From Bacillota bacterium (lineage in GTDB: Bacteria > Bacillota_I > Bacilli_A > RF39 > UBA660): a DNA stretch of 64,000 bases. This document shows positions 26,118-34,572 of the stretch, one piece after another. Position numbers and translations under genes: made by a program. The notes beneath the pieces are model-generated. The model saw nothing but the letters and a program-made list of their open reading frames with translations. It searched no databases and was not told where the DNA came from. The stretch covers positions 400,001 through 464,000 of the forward strand of contig SVAJ01000001.1 in the NCBI GenBank assembly GCA_015059435.1. The letters are read 5' to 3'. How positions within the stretch are numbered: the stretch's first letter is position 1; each line of letters starts with the position of its first letter.

Positions 26118-26888
26118 CTACTTATTAATTATTTTATTAAGTTGTTCTTCTGTTACATGTGATTCCAAAATACTTTTTCTACTCTTCAGACCATCTATTA
26201 ATTCTTGATCATTTATACTATCAATAATTTTATCAATATCTAGATCTGTTCCTACGGCACATATTAATTCAGATAAATAATAATCATCTTTCTTTTCTAT
26301 ATAATAATCTACTATTTTATCAAAATTAATATTTCTTTTTGAATAATTAAATGCTAGTCGCCATAACCATTCTCTTTTATCATTTTTAATACATATTTCA
26401 GACAATTCATCAAATTCTTTTTGTGTAAGATGCGGTGGTAATGGTGCTTGAATATATTGAACAATAAATTCTAGTAATTCATTTTTTGTTAGATTATCCA
26501 TTATGTTATTGAAGTATTCATTTTTAGTGATACAACTCATTACTGCTGCCCATCTTTCATGGGAATCCATTTCTTTTTCATAATCATTTTTTAGATTTTT
26601 TATATGTTTTTCTAACATTTTAGAATTATCATTAGCCTTTGGAATCTTATCTAACTTTTCGATTAAATTCTTAATCTTTTCCTTTTTTATGGTTACATAT
26701 TCATCTACTCTATTAGGATTATTTTTTAAAACTTCTTTTATCTCTCCTATTAAACTTTCTATTTTTTCCACATTTTCTTGTGGAATATTTTTTTTATCTA
26801 TTTTAGCAAGTTCTTCTACTAAAGTTGACGCTGTAATGAATCTGTTAAAAAACTTATAACATATATTTAATAGTTCTATATTTTTCAT
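26118..26888 (-). CDS. Hypothetical helical cytoplasmic protein
   Basis: The 256-residue protein is highly charged and helical with a probable coiled coil at about 35-110. A second half (about 115-240) reads like short helical repeats (ELICAVGTDLDIDKIIDSIND). No membrane segment, signal or known catalytic motif is seen and I do not recognise the family. AAGGATGTG precedes the start. It is a single gene with its own terminator. Confidence 0.6.
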   Translation of the reverse strand: MKNIELLNICYKFFNRFITASTLVEELAKIDKKNIPQENVEKIESLIGEIKEVLKNNPNRVDEYVTIKKEKIKNLIEKLDKIPKANDNSKMLEKHIKNLKNDYEKEMDSHERWAAVMSCITKNEYFNNIMDNLTKNELLEFIVQYIQAPLPPHLTQKEFDELSEICIKNDKREWLWRLAFNYSKRNINFDKIVDYYIEKKDDYYLSELICAVGTDLDIDKIIDSINDQELIDGLKSRKSILESHVTEEQLNKIINK

Positions 26889-26930
26889 ATTTTCACATCC
26901 TTAAATTGAATATATTTTATTCTAAAAAAA

Positions 26931-27266
26931 TTACTTTTTTCTAATCTTAATACCTAACACACCATATTTTTGTTGTTCTTCTTTTGAATAATACTGTTCC
27001 ATATCTTTTGGATCTGCAGTATCATTTTCATTATATCCCATAGAAATTTTATCAAAGTGTTTATATAGTTCATCAAAAGATGAATAATGATATAGGTTTT
27101 CAATTTCAACTAGCATTTTTTCTAATGTTTTTCTATTTGTGAATTCAATTAAATCATTTATTTTTAGCAATTGTCTTTTTTCATCATTTAATCTCAATTC
27201 AATTGTTTTAGTTCCATCGCTAATTTTTTTATATGGTTCATTATGTAATTTCATTTCATGTTTCAT
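26931..27266 (-). CDS. ASCH-domain protein
   Basis: This 111-residue protein is a single ASCH domain (PUA-like beta-barrel): HNEPYKKISDGTKTIELRLNDEKRQLLKINDLIEF near the N-terminus, then DELYKHFDKISMGY and a C-terminal YGVLGIKI. ASCH proteins are predicted or shown to bind RNA or act on modified nucleosides. The spacing IxxGxKxxExR is intact here. AGAGGTGAT precedes the start. It is monocistronic. Confidence 0.88.
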   Translation of the reverse strand: MKHEMKLHNEPYKKISDGTKTIELRLNDEKRQLLKINDLIEFTNRKTLEKMLVEIENLYHYSSFDELYKHFDKISMGYNENDTADPKDMEQYYSKEEQQKYGVLGIKIRKK

Positions 27267-27368
27267 AGTATCACCTCTAGATTTAATTATACCATAAAAC
27301 TTTATTTTTGTAGTATACTCATAAAATACGACAATAGTTCAATTTTTATGTTGATTTTTCTAGCATGC

Positions 27369-27397
27369 AAAAAAGACCATTGAATGGTCTTTTTTTT
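27369..27397 (-). terminator. Terminator of the rplM-rpsI operon
   Basis: AAAAGACCATT / AATGGTCTTTT forms a long stem with a very short loop, followed on the minus strand by a T-run, just after rpsI. Confidence 0.85.
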
Positions 27398-27407
27398 GAA
27401 ACAATAA

Positions 27408-27833
27408 TTAACGTTTTGAGAATTGTGGTGCACGACGTGCTTTCTTTAAACCTGGTTTCTTACGTTCTTTCTTACGTGGATCTCTAGTAATGAATCCAGC
27501 AGCTTTAAGTGCTTTTCTGAAACTATTTTCAGAATCAGCTGGAGTTGTACTATCATATTCTAATAATGCTTTTGTTATACCGTGACGGATAGCTCCAGTT
27601 TGTCCAGAGAATCCTCCACCTTTTACTTTAGCGTCTACGTCAAACATTTCTCTTGTATTTGTAACATCAAGTGGTTGACATAAATCCATAACTAATACTT
27701 CGAAAGGTAGGTAGTCATGAACGTCTTGTCCATTAACAGTAATTTTTCCTGTTCCTGGAGTTAATGTAACACGAGCAACACTTGTTTTTCTATGCCCTGT
27801 TCCGCAATATGTATTTTTCTTTTCTTTTGCCAT
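27408..27833 (-). CDS. rpsI: Ribosomal protein uS9
   Basis: The 141-residue protein has [46 protein letters not shown] and the basic C-terminal tail ending in SKR that reaches the P-site tRNA. A short extra N-terminus (KEKKNT) is present. It is co-transcribed with rplM, 13 bp upstream, and closes the operon. Confidence 0.98.
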   Translation of the reverse strand: MAKEKKNTYCGTGHRKTSVARVTLTPGTGKITVNGQDVHDYLPFEVLVMDLCQPLDVTNTREMFDVDAKVKGGGFSGQTGAIRHGITKALLEYDSTTPADSENSFRKALKAAGFITRDPRKKERKKPGLKKARRAPQFSKR

Positions 27834-27846
27834 AACTTAAACCCTC

Positions 27847-28278
27847 CTATTTAACTTCAAGCACTTCAGGCTTTTGTGCCTCTTGTTTGTGCTCGCTTCC
27901 TGCATATACGAATAATTTTTTGTACATTTGTCTTCCAAGTCTATTATGTGGAAGCATACCTTTTACAGCTCTTTCCATCATTTCAACTGGATATTTTTCT
28001 CTCATTACTTTTGCTGTTCTTTCTCTTAATCCACCTTGGTACATAGAGTGATTATAATACATCTTGTTTTCTAATTTGTTTCCTGTAAGATTAACTTTTT
28101 CAGCATTAATAATTATAATGTTGTCTCCACAATCAATATGTGGTGTATAAGTTGGTTTATGTTTACCACGAAGGTATACAGCTGCTAAACTAGCAACTCT
28201 ACCTAAGTTTTTACCTTCAGCGTCAATTACATACCACTTACGTTCTACTGTTTCTTTTTTTTGCATATAACTTTTCAT
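27847..28278 (-). CDS. rplM: Ribosomal protein uL13
   Basis: The 143-residue protein has the family landmarks [45 protein letters not shown] and [28 protein letters not shown] precedes the start, and the 71-nt leader looks like the L13 autoregulatory RNA. It is first gene of the rplM-rpsI operon with its own promoter at 28356-28384. Confidence 0.98.
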   Translation of the reverse strand: MKSYMQKKETVERKWYVIDAEGKNLGRVASLAAVYLRGKHKPTYTPHIDCGDNIIIINAEKVNLTGNKLENKMYYNHSMYQGGLRERTAKVMREKYPVEMMERAVKGMLPHNRLGRQMYKKLFVYAGSEHKQEAQKPEVLEVK

Positions 28279-28349
28279 AATTTTTTCTCCTTTACTTAAA
28301 TCAGGTTTTCCCAGGACCTAATTTATGTGGGGATATTTCGAATGTACCA
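28279..28349 (-). promoter_or_regulatory. Candidate L13 leader RNA (autoregulatory element)
   Basis: The roughly 70-nt 5' leader of rplM contains GGTACATTCGAAATATCC and a hairpin AGGTCCTGGGAAAACCT ending shortly before the RBS. Position, length and the conserved-looking segments fit the L13 leader known from Firmicutes, where L13 protein represses its own mRNA. The match was made from memory, not by a covariance search. Confidence 0.6.
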
Positions 28350-28355
28350 GTTATG

Positions 28356-28384
28356 ATTATACTAAAAAAGTTCAGAAAAATCAA
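28356..28384 (-). promoter_or_regulatory. Promoter of rplM-rpsI, embedded in the truA terminator
   Basis: On the minus strand TTGATT (28379-28384) and TATAAT (28356-28361) are 17 bp apart. The -35 box and spacer lie inside the hairpin (28364-28403) that terminates truA. Confidence 0.75.
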
Positions 28385-28403
28385 TACTTTTATGAACTTT
28401 TTT
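28364..28403 (-). terminator. Terminator of truA
   Basis: The stem AAAAAAGTTCA / TGAACTTTTTT (28364-28374 with 28393-28403) leaves a T6 tail on the minus strand. It overlaps the rplM promoter. Confidence 0.75.
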
Positions 28404-28407
28404 ACTA

Positions 28408-29148
28408 TTATTCCTTGTACTCTACCTTATTTAAATATAATCCTACTGCAGGGGCAGTTTTTCCATTTTTACTTCTATCTTTACTTTCTAAAATTTCTTT
28501 TACCTTAATTGGTTTTATTTTTTCTTCTCCGACTCTTATTAAGATACCAACCATATTTCTTACTTGATATCTTAGAAAGCCATTTCCTTCAAAAGTTATG
28601 CATATTTTATTATTATCTAGTTCTTCTATATTTGCTTTTGTGATTGTTCTAATACAGTTTTCTTTTTCTTTATTATCAGTGACGAAGGCTCTATAGTCAT
28701 GTTCTCCTATTAGGTACTTTATAGCTTCTGTCATTTTATCTATATTTAGTTTGTAATTATATTGAAATATATAGTTTCTTTCTATTGGATTATATTCTCC
28801 TAAATTTATATAATATTTGTATTCTTTGCTTTTTACGTTATAGCGAGCATGAAAATTATCATCTACTATTTTTGTTTCTATTACATGAATATCATCTGGT
28901 AAATTACTATTCATAGCTCTTTTTAATTTGTACTCTGTTATTTCTACATCTATATCGCAGTGTCCATATTGACAGTTTGCATGTACCCCTTTATCTGTTC
29001 TTCCTGTAGAAGTTATTGTTGTTTTTTTACCATTATTAATTTTTGTAAGAGCATTTTCTAAACATTCTTGAATTGTTACTAATCCTGGTTGACTTTGATA
29101 ACCTGAATAGTTTGTTCCATCATAGGAAAACTTTATTAAAAACCTCAT
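28408..29148 (-). CDS. truA: tRNA pseudouridine synthase A
   Basis: The 246-residue protein makes pseudouridine at positions 38-40 of tRNA anticodon stems. It has YDGTNYSGYQSQPG, the catalytic aspartate in STGRTDKGVHA, and FLRYQVRNMVGILIRVGEEK near the C-terminus. AGGAGG precedes the start. The gene lies between the ECF-type ATPases and rplM, the usual Firmicute neighbourhood, but ecfT, which normally sits just upstream, is missing. Confidence 0.97.
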   Translation of the reverse strand: MRFLIKFSYDGTNYSGYQSQPGLVTIQECLENALTKINNGKKTTITSTGRTDKGVHANCQYGHCDIDVEITEYKLKRAMNSNLPDDIHVIETKIVDDNFHARYNVKSKEYKYYINLGEYNPIERNYIFQYNYKLNIDKMTEAIKYLIGEHDYRAFVTDNKEKENCIRTITKANIEELDNNKICITFEGNGFLRYQVRNMVGILIRVGEEKIKPIKVKEILESKDRSKNGKTAPAVGLYLNKVEYKE

Positions 29149-29159
29149 AACTCCTCCTT

Positions 29160-29182
29160 TTATCCACAGAATTTGTGGATAT
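29160..29182. repeat. Second copy of the inverted DnaA-box palindrome
   Basis: TTATCCACA-N5-TGTGGATAT lies in the 35-bp gap between the ecfA2-like gene and truA, ending just before the truA RBS. On the minus strand the stem is followed by AAAAGGAGG, not by a T-run, so it is not a terminator for the upstream gene. Confidence 0.6.
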
Positions 29183-29183
29183 T

Positions 29184-29966
29184 TTATATATGTTTATATA
29201 TATCTTTTATAATATCTCTTATATCTTTATGATAGCTTATATTTACATTTTTCTTTTTCTTAGCTAAATATGTAAATAAGACTATATCTGGTATCTCAAA
29301 TCTACTTCTTTGAAGATAATTTACTCTTGTATATGTTTCCTCTGTTTTTCCCTCTAAGAATACTTTTTGGTTTTTTATAAAAATCATTTTATTTGTATAT
29401 TTATATAATATATTACTATTATTACTATGTAGTATGATTGTCTTTTTGTAACTATCTTTTAATTTTAATAATAACATATATATTTTCTTTTGATATTTTA
29501 TATCTAATTCTGTAAATATATCATCTAATATTATAATATCTGGATTAGATAATAGACTAATTGCTATTGATATTAATCTTAATTCTGACTTTGATAAACT
29601 ATTTATTGTTCTATTTAAATATGATTTACTAAGCCCTACTATTTTTAGAGAATCTTCTATCTTTTTCTTTGGATCTTTTACCACTAATCTTTTATCTAAG
29701 ATAATGTATTCCATGTTTTCTATTACTGTATCTAGATATGGTTGTTTTATAAATTTAGATTCAACTACACTTATCTTTCTTTTAATAGTATTGTAGTTTG
29801 TTCTTAACAACTTTTTGTCATTAATGTATACTTCTCCTTCAGGAAAATAATTTAGTGCTATTATATCTATGATATTATCTCCTGTTATACCTGTAATATC
29901 TTTACTATTTATAGAAAATGTTAAATTATATTTATTATTTTTTATTTCTTTAAACTTTATTTCCAT
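29184..29966 (-). CDS. ecfA2: Degenerate ECF-type ABC ATPase (EcfA2 position)
   Basis: The 260-residue protein lies where ecfA2 normally sits. The Walker A loop is lost (GITGDNIID, no lysine). The signature is LSKSE instead of LSGGQ and is still recognisable. Walker B is IIILDDIFTELD with Asp in place of the catalytic Glu. The H-switch is kept (ILHSNN). It probably cannot hydrolyse ATP alone but could pair with the upstream ATPase, whose Walker A is intact. It overlaps that gene by 10 bp. Normally EcfA pairs power vitamin import with EcfT, which is absent here. Confidence 0.75.
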   Translation of the reverse strand: MEIKFKEIKNNKYNLTFSINSKDITGITGDNIIDIIALNYFPEGEVYINDKKLLRTNYNTIKRKISVVESKFIKQPYLDTVIENMEYIILDKRLVVKDPKKKIEDSLKIVGLSKSYLNRTINSLSKSELRLISIAISLLSNPDIIILDDIFTELDIKYQKKIYMLLLKLKDSYKKTIILHSNNSNILYKYTNKMIFIKNQKVFLEGKTEETYTRVNYLQRSRFEIPDIVLFTYLAKKKKNVNISYHKDIRDIIKDIYKHI

Positions 29967-30736
29967 AGGATATCCACCATCCTATCCATATCTAATTCTA
30001 TATCTTTTATTAGATCATAATCTCTAAGTTTAACTGACAAATCTATCATAAAAGGAACTTCTAAACCTAATCTATTTAGAATATTATCTTTTTCCAATAC
30101 TTCCATTGGTGTTCCCTCTAATTCAACATTTCCTTTTGATAAGATGTATATGTAATCACAGTTAAGTGTATCTTCAAGATTTTGAGTTGACATAATAATA
30201 GTCATTTTTTCTTCTTTTTTTAGATACTCTATTATATCTAGTATTTCTTCTTTTTCTTTTTTAGTCATTTTAAGACATATATCATCTAATAATAATATTT
30301 TTGGTTTTAATATTATTTCTTTAGCTATTCTTAGTTTTATATTTGTGAATTCATCTAAGTCATTTGGATTTACTTCTTTGTATTTATTCAATTTAAATAA
30401 TTTAACTATTTCATTATATCTTTTATTATTTTTGTCTTGTAATAAATATAATAATTCTTCTTCAACTGTTTTTTCTCTATAAATATTATTATCTGAATAT
30501 ATTACTGTTCCAATTATTTTTTTTAGTTCTATAATGTTATATTCTTCTATGTATTTATTATTTATTAAAACGCTCTTTTTAGTTGGTAATTTTTTACTTA
30601 ATACTTTAATTAATGTAGTTTTACCACTATTATTAGAACCTGAGATAGCTATAAACTCATTTTTTCTTACTTGAAAATCAATATTATTAATTAGATTACT
30701 ATATTTTAAGCCTTCGGCATTAATAAAAAAACTCAT
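29957..30736 (-). CDS. ecfA1: Divergent ECF-type ABC ATPase (EcfA1 position)
   Basis: The 259-residue protein has an intact Walker A, GSNNSGKTT (G33-T41), and Walker B KILLLDDI with Asp in place of Glu. The signature is degenerate (DEFTN for LSGGQ), the Q-loop glutamine is not evident, and the H-switch is Gln (STQNLED). Together with its partner only one composite ATP site could form: this Walker A with the partner's LSKSE. The position between rplQ and truA is that of ecfA1. GGGAGG precedes the start. Confidence 0.75.
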   Translation of the reverse strand: MSFFINAEGLKYSNLINNIDFQVRKNEFIAISGSNNSGKTTLIKVLSKKLPTKKSVLINNKYIEEYNIIELKKIIGTVIYSDNNIYREKTVEEELLYLLQDKNNKRYNEIVKLFKLNKYKEVNPNDLDEFTNIKLRIAKEIILKPKILLLDDICLKMTKKEKEEILDIIEYLKKEEKMTIIMSTQNLEDTLNCDYIYILSKGNVELEGTPMEVLEKDNILNRLGLEVPFMIDLSVKLRDYDLIKDIELDMDRMVDILWK

Positions 30737-30790
30737 AAGCTACCTCCCAATGTTTTATATTATATAATAAAATTAAAAAAAAGCCAATTG

Positions 30791-31546
30791 TTAGCTTTCT
30801 TTTTTCTTTTTTTGTATTCTATATATTACTCTTAACATGAATTTGTCAGAGACAAATCTTGAAAAGAATTTTGACATTCTCATTCCAAATCCAGGAATAA
30901 TTAGCATTTTCTTTTTAAATAAGTTATCTATTGCATATTTAGCTACATATGTACTTGTTAGTGGTTTTACTCCAAATTTAACTCCAGCTACATTATTAAA
31001 GTTAGTGTCTACTGGTCCTGGACATAATACTGATATATGAACATTTTTTTTCTTTTTCTTTTCTTCATAATACAATGCCTCAGATAGTTGATATACATAT
31101 GACTTTGTTGCGTAATATGTACTCATTAATGGGCCTGGTTGAAAAGCTGCTGATGACGCCACATTTAGTATATATCCAGAATTTTTCTTTTCCATATCTT
31201 TAAGAAAAGATTTAGTTAGGATATGAACTGCCTTTATATTAGTATTTATCATATTTATTTCATTATTTAAATCTGTCTCAGTAAAGTACCCAAAGTCACC
31301 ATATCCAGCATTATTGATCAAAATATCTATATTTTCTTTTTTTGTTAGGATATATAATTCTTTTACTTTTTGTTCTATAGATAAGTCAGCCACTATGATT
31401 GTTACCTTTGTAGGTAAAGTTTCTTGAATTTTTTCTAACTTTTCTTTATCTCTAGCTACTAGTATCAATTCATATTTTTTTGTTGCTAGATACTTAGCCA
31501 TAGCAAGTCCTATACCAGATGATGCTCCTGTAATTAATGCTTTCAT
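30791..31546 (-). CDS. Short-chain dehydrogenase/reductase (DltE-like)
   Basis: The 251-residue classical SDR has TGASSGIG (cofactor loop), NNAG, a catalytic Ser-Tyr-Lys set (NVASSAA and YYATKSY) and CPGPVDT. After the Rossmann core a basic C-terminal segment (FGMRMSKFFSRF...KKKKES) may touch the membrane. A likely NADP-dependent reductase; the substrate is unknown. AGGGGTGG precedes the start. It lies between the coiled-coil gene (upstream) and the ECF-type ATPases (downstream). Confidence 0.88.
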   Translation of the reverse strand: MKALITGASSGIGLAMAKYLATKKYELILVARDKEKLEKIQETLPTKVTIIVADLSIEQKVKELYILTKKENIDILINNAGYGDFGYFTETDLNNEINMINTNIKAVHILTKSFLKDMEKKNSGYILNVASSAAFQPGPLMSTYYATKSYVYQLSEALYYEEKKKKKNVHISVLCPGPVDTNFNNVAGVKFGVKPLTSTYVAKYAIDNLFKKKMLIIPGFGMRMSKFFSRFVSDKFMLRVIYRIQKKKKES

Positions 31547-31566
31547 TAAATCACCACCCCTGTTTA

Positions 31567-32397
31567 TTAAAGTGTTACTGGATTCAAATTATTTTCATTT
31601 GTTTGTGTATTTTCATTTGCTTGTTCATTTAACATTTGATTTAATTGGTCTCTACCATTTCTTAATCTATTAGCAGCATTTCTACTCATTACGATAGCGT
31701 TTGCTCCTACTAGACCAACACTTCTTTGTTGCATTTCGTTAAGTATTGCATCATGTTTTGCTTTTTTCTTCATGTAATGTTTCTCTTTAATTTCGTATAC
31801 AGTATTTAAAACGCTATCTTTTACACCTTTTAAACCTGCTGCATTTGGATCTAATCTATCCTTTAATGTTTGTGTATCATTTAATTTACTAGTGTAATAA
31901 TCTACATTGGCTTCTTGTTTAGACATTGCTTTATTTTTTAAGTTTTTGATAACTCTTTTACTTAATATTACATTTCTTTGTATTCCAGAAATGCGAGTTT
32001 CTTTATTTTTTAACTTTTTAATTTTTTCTTGACGTCTTTCAATCTTTCTGTCTACTCGTTTTTTTGCACTTGTTGATTGTAATTGTTCTTTTAAATCATT
32101 TAAATCTTCTATTTGACTTTTAATTGCTCTTACCTTTGCTTCTTTACTATCATAACGTGCATCTAATGCATCAATAGGAAAAGTATCTCTATATTCATAT
32201 CTATTTGTTCTTTCGTATTCACGCTTTTCTTGTTCTATTTTTTCAACTTCTTTTTTCAAAGAAATTAATTTCTTTTCATCATGCGCTAATACAAATTTTT
32301 TATTTTGTATTTGTCTATCTAAAGCAGATATTTGTTTATTTAAATCTGCAATTCTGTCATCTAAAATTTTTACATAAACAGTTCTTGAATTATTCAT
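31567..32397 (-). CDS. Coiled-coil protein, unknown family
   Basis: The 276-residue protein is almost entirely helical. A long coiled coil (about 8-160) carries many K/E/R residues and is followed by a C-terminal part with AIVMSRNAANRLRNGRDQLNQML and a short N/T-rich tail. No membrane segment, no signal. It starts 8 bp inside the end of the DUF1292 gene, so the two are translationally coupled. I do not recognise the family; a structural or scaffold role is only a guess. Confidence 0.65.
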   Translation of the reverse strand: MNNSRTVYVKILDDRIADLNKQISALDRQIQNKKFVLAHDEKKLISLKKEVEKIEQEKREYERTNRYEYRDTFPIDALDARYDSKEAKVRAIKSQIEDLNDLKEQLQSTSAKKRVDRKIERRQEKIKKLKNKETRISGIQRNVILSKRVIKNLKNKAMSKQEANVDYYTSKLNDTQTLKDRLDPNAAGLKGVKDSVLNTVYEIKEKHYMKKKAKHDAILNEMQQRSVGLVGANAIVMSRNAANRLRNGRDQLNQMLNEQANENTQTNENNLNPVTL

Positions 32398-32665
32398 TTA
32401 CCTCACCCTCATTTTCAACAGTATTAGCTATTGCTTCTTGTACTATACTCCATTCTGTTGGATCGCTTATTTCTAGTAATCTATATTGATCATCTATTTT
32501 TTCAACTATTGATATATATACTTTTTCTTCGTCTGCACTTACTTCTTCTCCGAATGAATATATTATGTAGTCTTTGTCAGGATATGCATCAACGCTAAAA
32601 ATATCTATTACTTCAGCCTTGAATTTTCTTCCATCTTCTGTTACTACTTCAATAAAATTGTCCAT
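32390..32665 (-). CDS. DUF1292 family protein
   Basis: The 91-residue acidic protein has the DUF1292 pattern: a beta-strand start (FIEVVTEDGRKFKAEVIDIF), KDYIIYSFGEEVSADEEKVYISIVEKIDDQYRLLEI and a helix at the end. The family is widespread in Firmicutes and of unknown function. A GGTTGGTGAT RBS precedes the start. The stop overlaps the coiled-coil gene. Confidence 0.88.
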   Translation of the reverse strand: MDNFIEVVTEDGRKFKAEVIDIFSVDAYPDKDYIIYSFGEEVSADEEKVYISIVEKIDDQYRLLEISDPTEWSIVQEAIANTVENEGEVNE

Positions 32666-32728
32666 GATATCACCAACCTCTTTGGCTATATTATACTATA
32701 TATACTTAACTTTTGCAATTTTATGCGA

Positions 32729-32757
32729 AAAAAAAAGACATTTACATGTCTTATTTT
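32729..32757 (-). terminator. Terminator at the end of the ribosomal super-operon
   Basis: The stem AAGACAT / ATGTCTT with a short loop is followed on the minus strand by a long T-run. The rplQ stop codon lies in its 5' flank. Confidence 0.85.
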
Positions 32758-33161
32758 TCTTCTTTAGTTTCCTTTTTTGTAGTTTTCTTAGTTGCTTTCT
32801 TTTCTTCTTTTTTTGCTTCTTCTACTAATCTTAAAACAACTATTAATGCGTCATCTCCGCGACGTTCAGTTAATTTTAGGATTTGAGTATATCCACCATT
32901 ACGGTTTTCATAGCGTTTAGCTAAGTCATTAAAGATTTTATCAACAGTTTTCTTATCATTATGTAAGAAAGCTAAAGCTTTACGACGTGAAACTAAATCA
33001 CCTTTTTTACCATAAGTAATCATTTTATCAACGAACTTACGTACTTCTTTGGCTCTAGTTTCAGTAGTTTGAATACTTTCGTTATTAATAACTTGTTTAG
33101 TTAATGTTGCTAACATACTTCTTCTATGTTGATTATCTCTACCTAATTTTCTATATGCCAT
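32751..33161 (-). CDS. rplQ: Ribosomal protein bL17
   Basis: The 136-residue protein has [20 protein letters not shown], the [18 protein letters not shown] segment and [23 protein letters not shown] lysine-rich tail of about 20 residues ([20 protein letters not shown]) extends beyond the usual end. AAGGAGG precedes the start. Last gene of the S10-spc-alpha super-operon. Confidence 0.97.
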   Translation of the reverse strand: MAYRKLGRDNQHRRSMLATLTKQVINNESIQTTETRAKEVRKFVDKMITYGKKGDLVSRRKALAFLHNDKKTVDKIFNDLAKRYENRNGGYTQILKLTERRGDDALIVVLRLVEEAKKEEKKATKKTTKKETKEEK

Positions 33162-33180
33162 AGTTATTCCTCCTTATATT

Positions 33181-34131
33181 TTAGTCTTCATCACGTAATA
33201 CTAGTCCCATATCTCTAATTTTGTCTAATACTTCTTTTAGAGATTTCTTTCCTAGATTACGTATTTTCATCATATCTGATTCACTCTTATTAACAAGATC
33301 TTGTAAAGTATGAATTCCAGCTCTCTTTAAGCAGTTATATGCTCTTACAGAGAAGTCTAAATCTTCAATTGAAGTTTCTAATGCTTTTACTTTTGGATCT
33401 TCTGTTTTTTCAATCATCATTCCTGTTACATCAGCAATTGCTGATAGGTCAGTTAAAATATTGAAATGTTCTATTAATATTCTTGAAGCTAATGCAATTG
33501 CTTCTTCAGGTTTGATAGAACCATTTGTCCAAACATTTAATATTAATTTATCATAGCTTTCATCTTGTCCAACACGAGCGTTTGCTACTTCATATGAAAC
33601 TCTTTCAATAGGAGAATAGATAGAATCGATTGCGATTTCTCCAGCTTTTTTAATGTCATGGATTTTCTTGTTATCTTCACTTCTTACATATCCACGACCG
33701 TTTGTTACAGTCATTTCCATGTTGAAAGTAGCTCCTTTAGATAATGTACAGATAACTTTATCTTTGTTTATAACTTCGATATCAGCATCACATTCAATAT
33801 CTCCAGCTGTTACTTCTCCTTCTTTGTTAGCACTAATACGTACTACTTTTGATTCGTTAGAGTGGTTTTTAAATACTACTCCCTTTAAGTTTAATATAAT
33901 TGTTGTTACATCTTCATATACTCCATCAATTGTTTGGAATTCATGAAGAACACCATCGATTTTGATACTACTAATTGCACTACCTGGAAGAGATGATAAC
34001 ATAACTCTTCTTAATGCATTACCGATAGTAGTTCCAAATCCTCTTTCTAATGGTTCTAATTCAAATTTACCATAGAAATTACTTTCTACAGAATCTGTTA
34101 TTTTATACATTGGTTTTTCAAATTGTAACAT
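33181..34131 (-). CDS. rpoA: RNA polymerase alpha subunit
   Basis: The 316-residue protein has an N-terminal assembly domain (GFGTTIGNALRRVMLSSLPG and GYVRSEDN region) and a C-terminal DNA- and factor-binding domain with RAYNCLKRAGIHTLQDLVNKSE and RNLGKKSLKEV. The ATG at 34131 was chosen for the GGGAGG before it; an in-frame ATG at 34149 overlaps that RBS. It lies between rpsK and rplQ as usual. Confidence 0.98.
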   Translation of the reverse strand: MLQFEKPMYKITDSVESNFYGKFELEPLERGFGTTIGNALRRVMLSSLPGSAISSIKIDGVLHEFQTIDGVYEDVTTIILNLKGVVFKNHSNESKVVRISANKEGEVTAGDIECDADIEVINKDKVICTLSKGATFNMEMTVTNGRGYVRSEDNKKIHDIKKAGEIAIDSIYSPIERVSYEVANARVGQDESYDKLILNVWTNGSIKPEEAIALASRILIEHFNILTDLSAIADVTGMMIEKTEDPKVKALETSIEDLDFSVRAYNCLKRAGIHTLQDLVNKSESDMMKIRNLGKKSLKEVLDKIRDMGLVLRDED

Positions 34132-34155
34132 GAAACTAACCTCCCTCATTATTAA

Positions 34156-34539
34156 TTATACACGTGGACGTTTTGGTGGACGACATCCATTGTGTGGTAT
34201 TGGTGTAACATCAATGATTGATGTAACTTCTAGACCTGCAGTTTGTAAAGAACGTATAGCAGTTTCACGTCCTGGTCCTAAACCTTTAACACGAACTTCA
34301 ACTTTACGCATTCCCATATCATATGCAGCTTTACCAGCAGCTTCTGCAGCCATTCCAGCAGCGAATGGAGTTGATTTTTTACTACCTTTATATCCGATAG
34401 CACCAGATGATGCCCAGCTTATTACGTTACCATCTTTATCAGTTAATGTAGTAATTGTATTATTGAATGTTGAATGAATATGTGCAATTCCTTCAGGTAC
34501 ATTCTTTTTAACTTTTCTTTTTCTAGTCTTGTAAGCCAT
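34156..34539 (-). CDS. rpsK: Ribosomal protein uS11
   Basis: The 127-residue protein is of normal length with [42 protein letters not shown] and the C-terminal [13 protein letters not shown]. It lies in the platform of the 30S subunit. AAGGAGG precedes the start. It lies between rpsM and rpoA. Confidence 0.98.
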   Translation of the reverse strand: MAYKTRKRKVKKNVPEGIAHIHSTFNNTITTLTDKDGNVISWASSGAIGYKGSKKSTPFAAGMAAEAAGKAAYDMGMRKVEVRVKGLGPGRETAIRSLQTAGLEVTSIIDVTPIPHNGCRPPKRPRV

Positions 34540-34572
34540 CTAGTTTACCTCCTTATTTATTTTAATTAATTA

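Noticed and set aside
26768-26787. Inverted repeat TTCCACA...TGTGGAA
   Set aside because: Coding sequence of the 26118 gene, spacing differs, no T-run.
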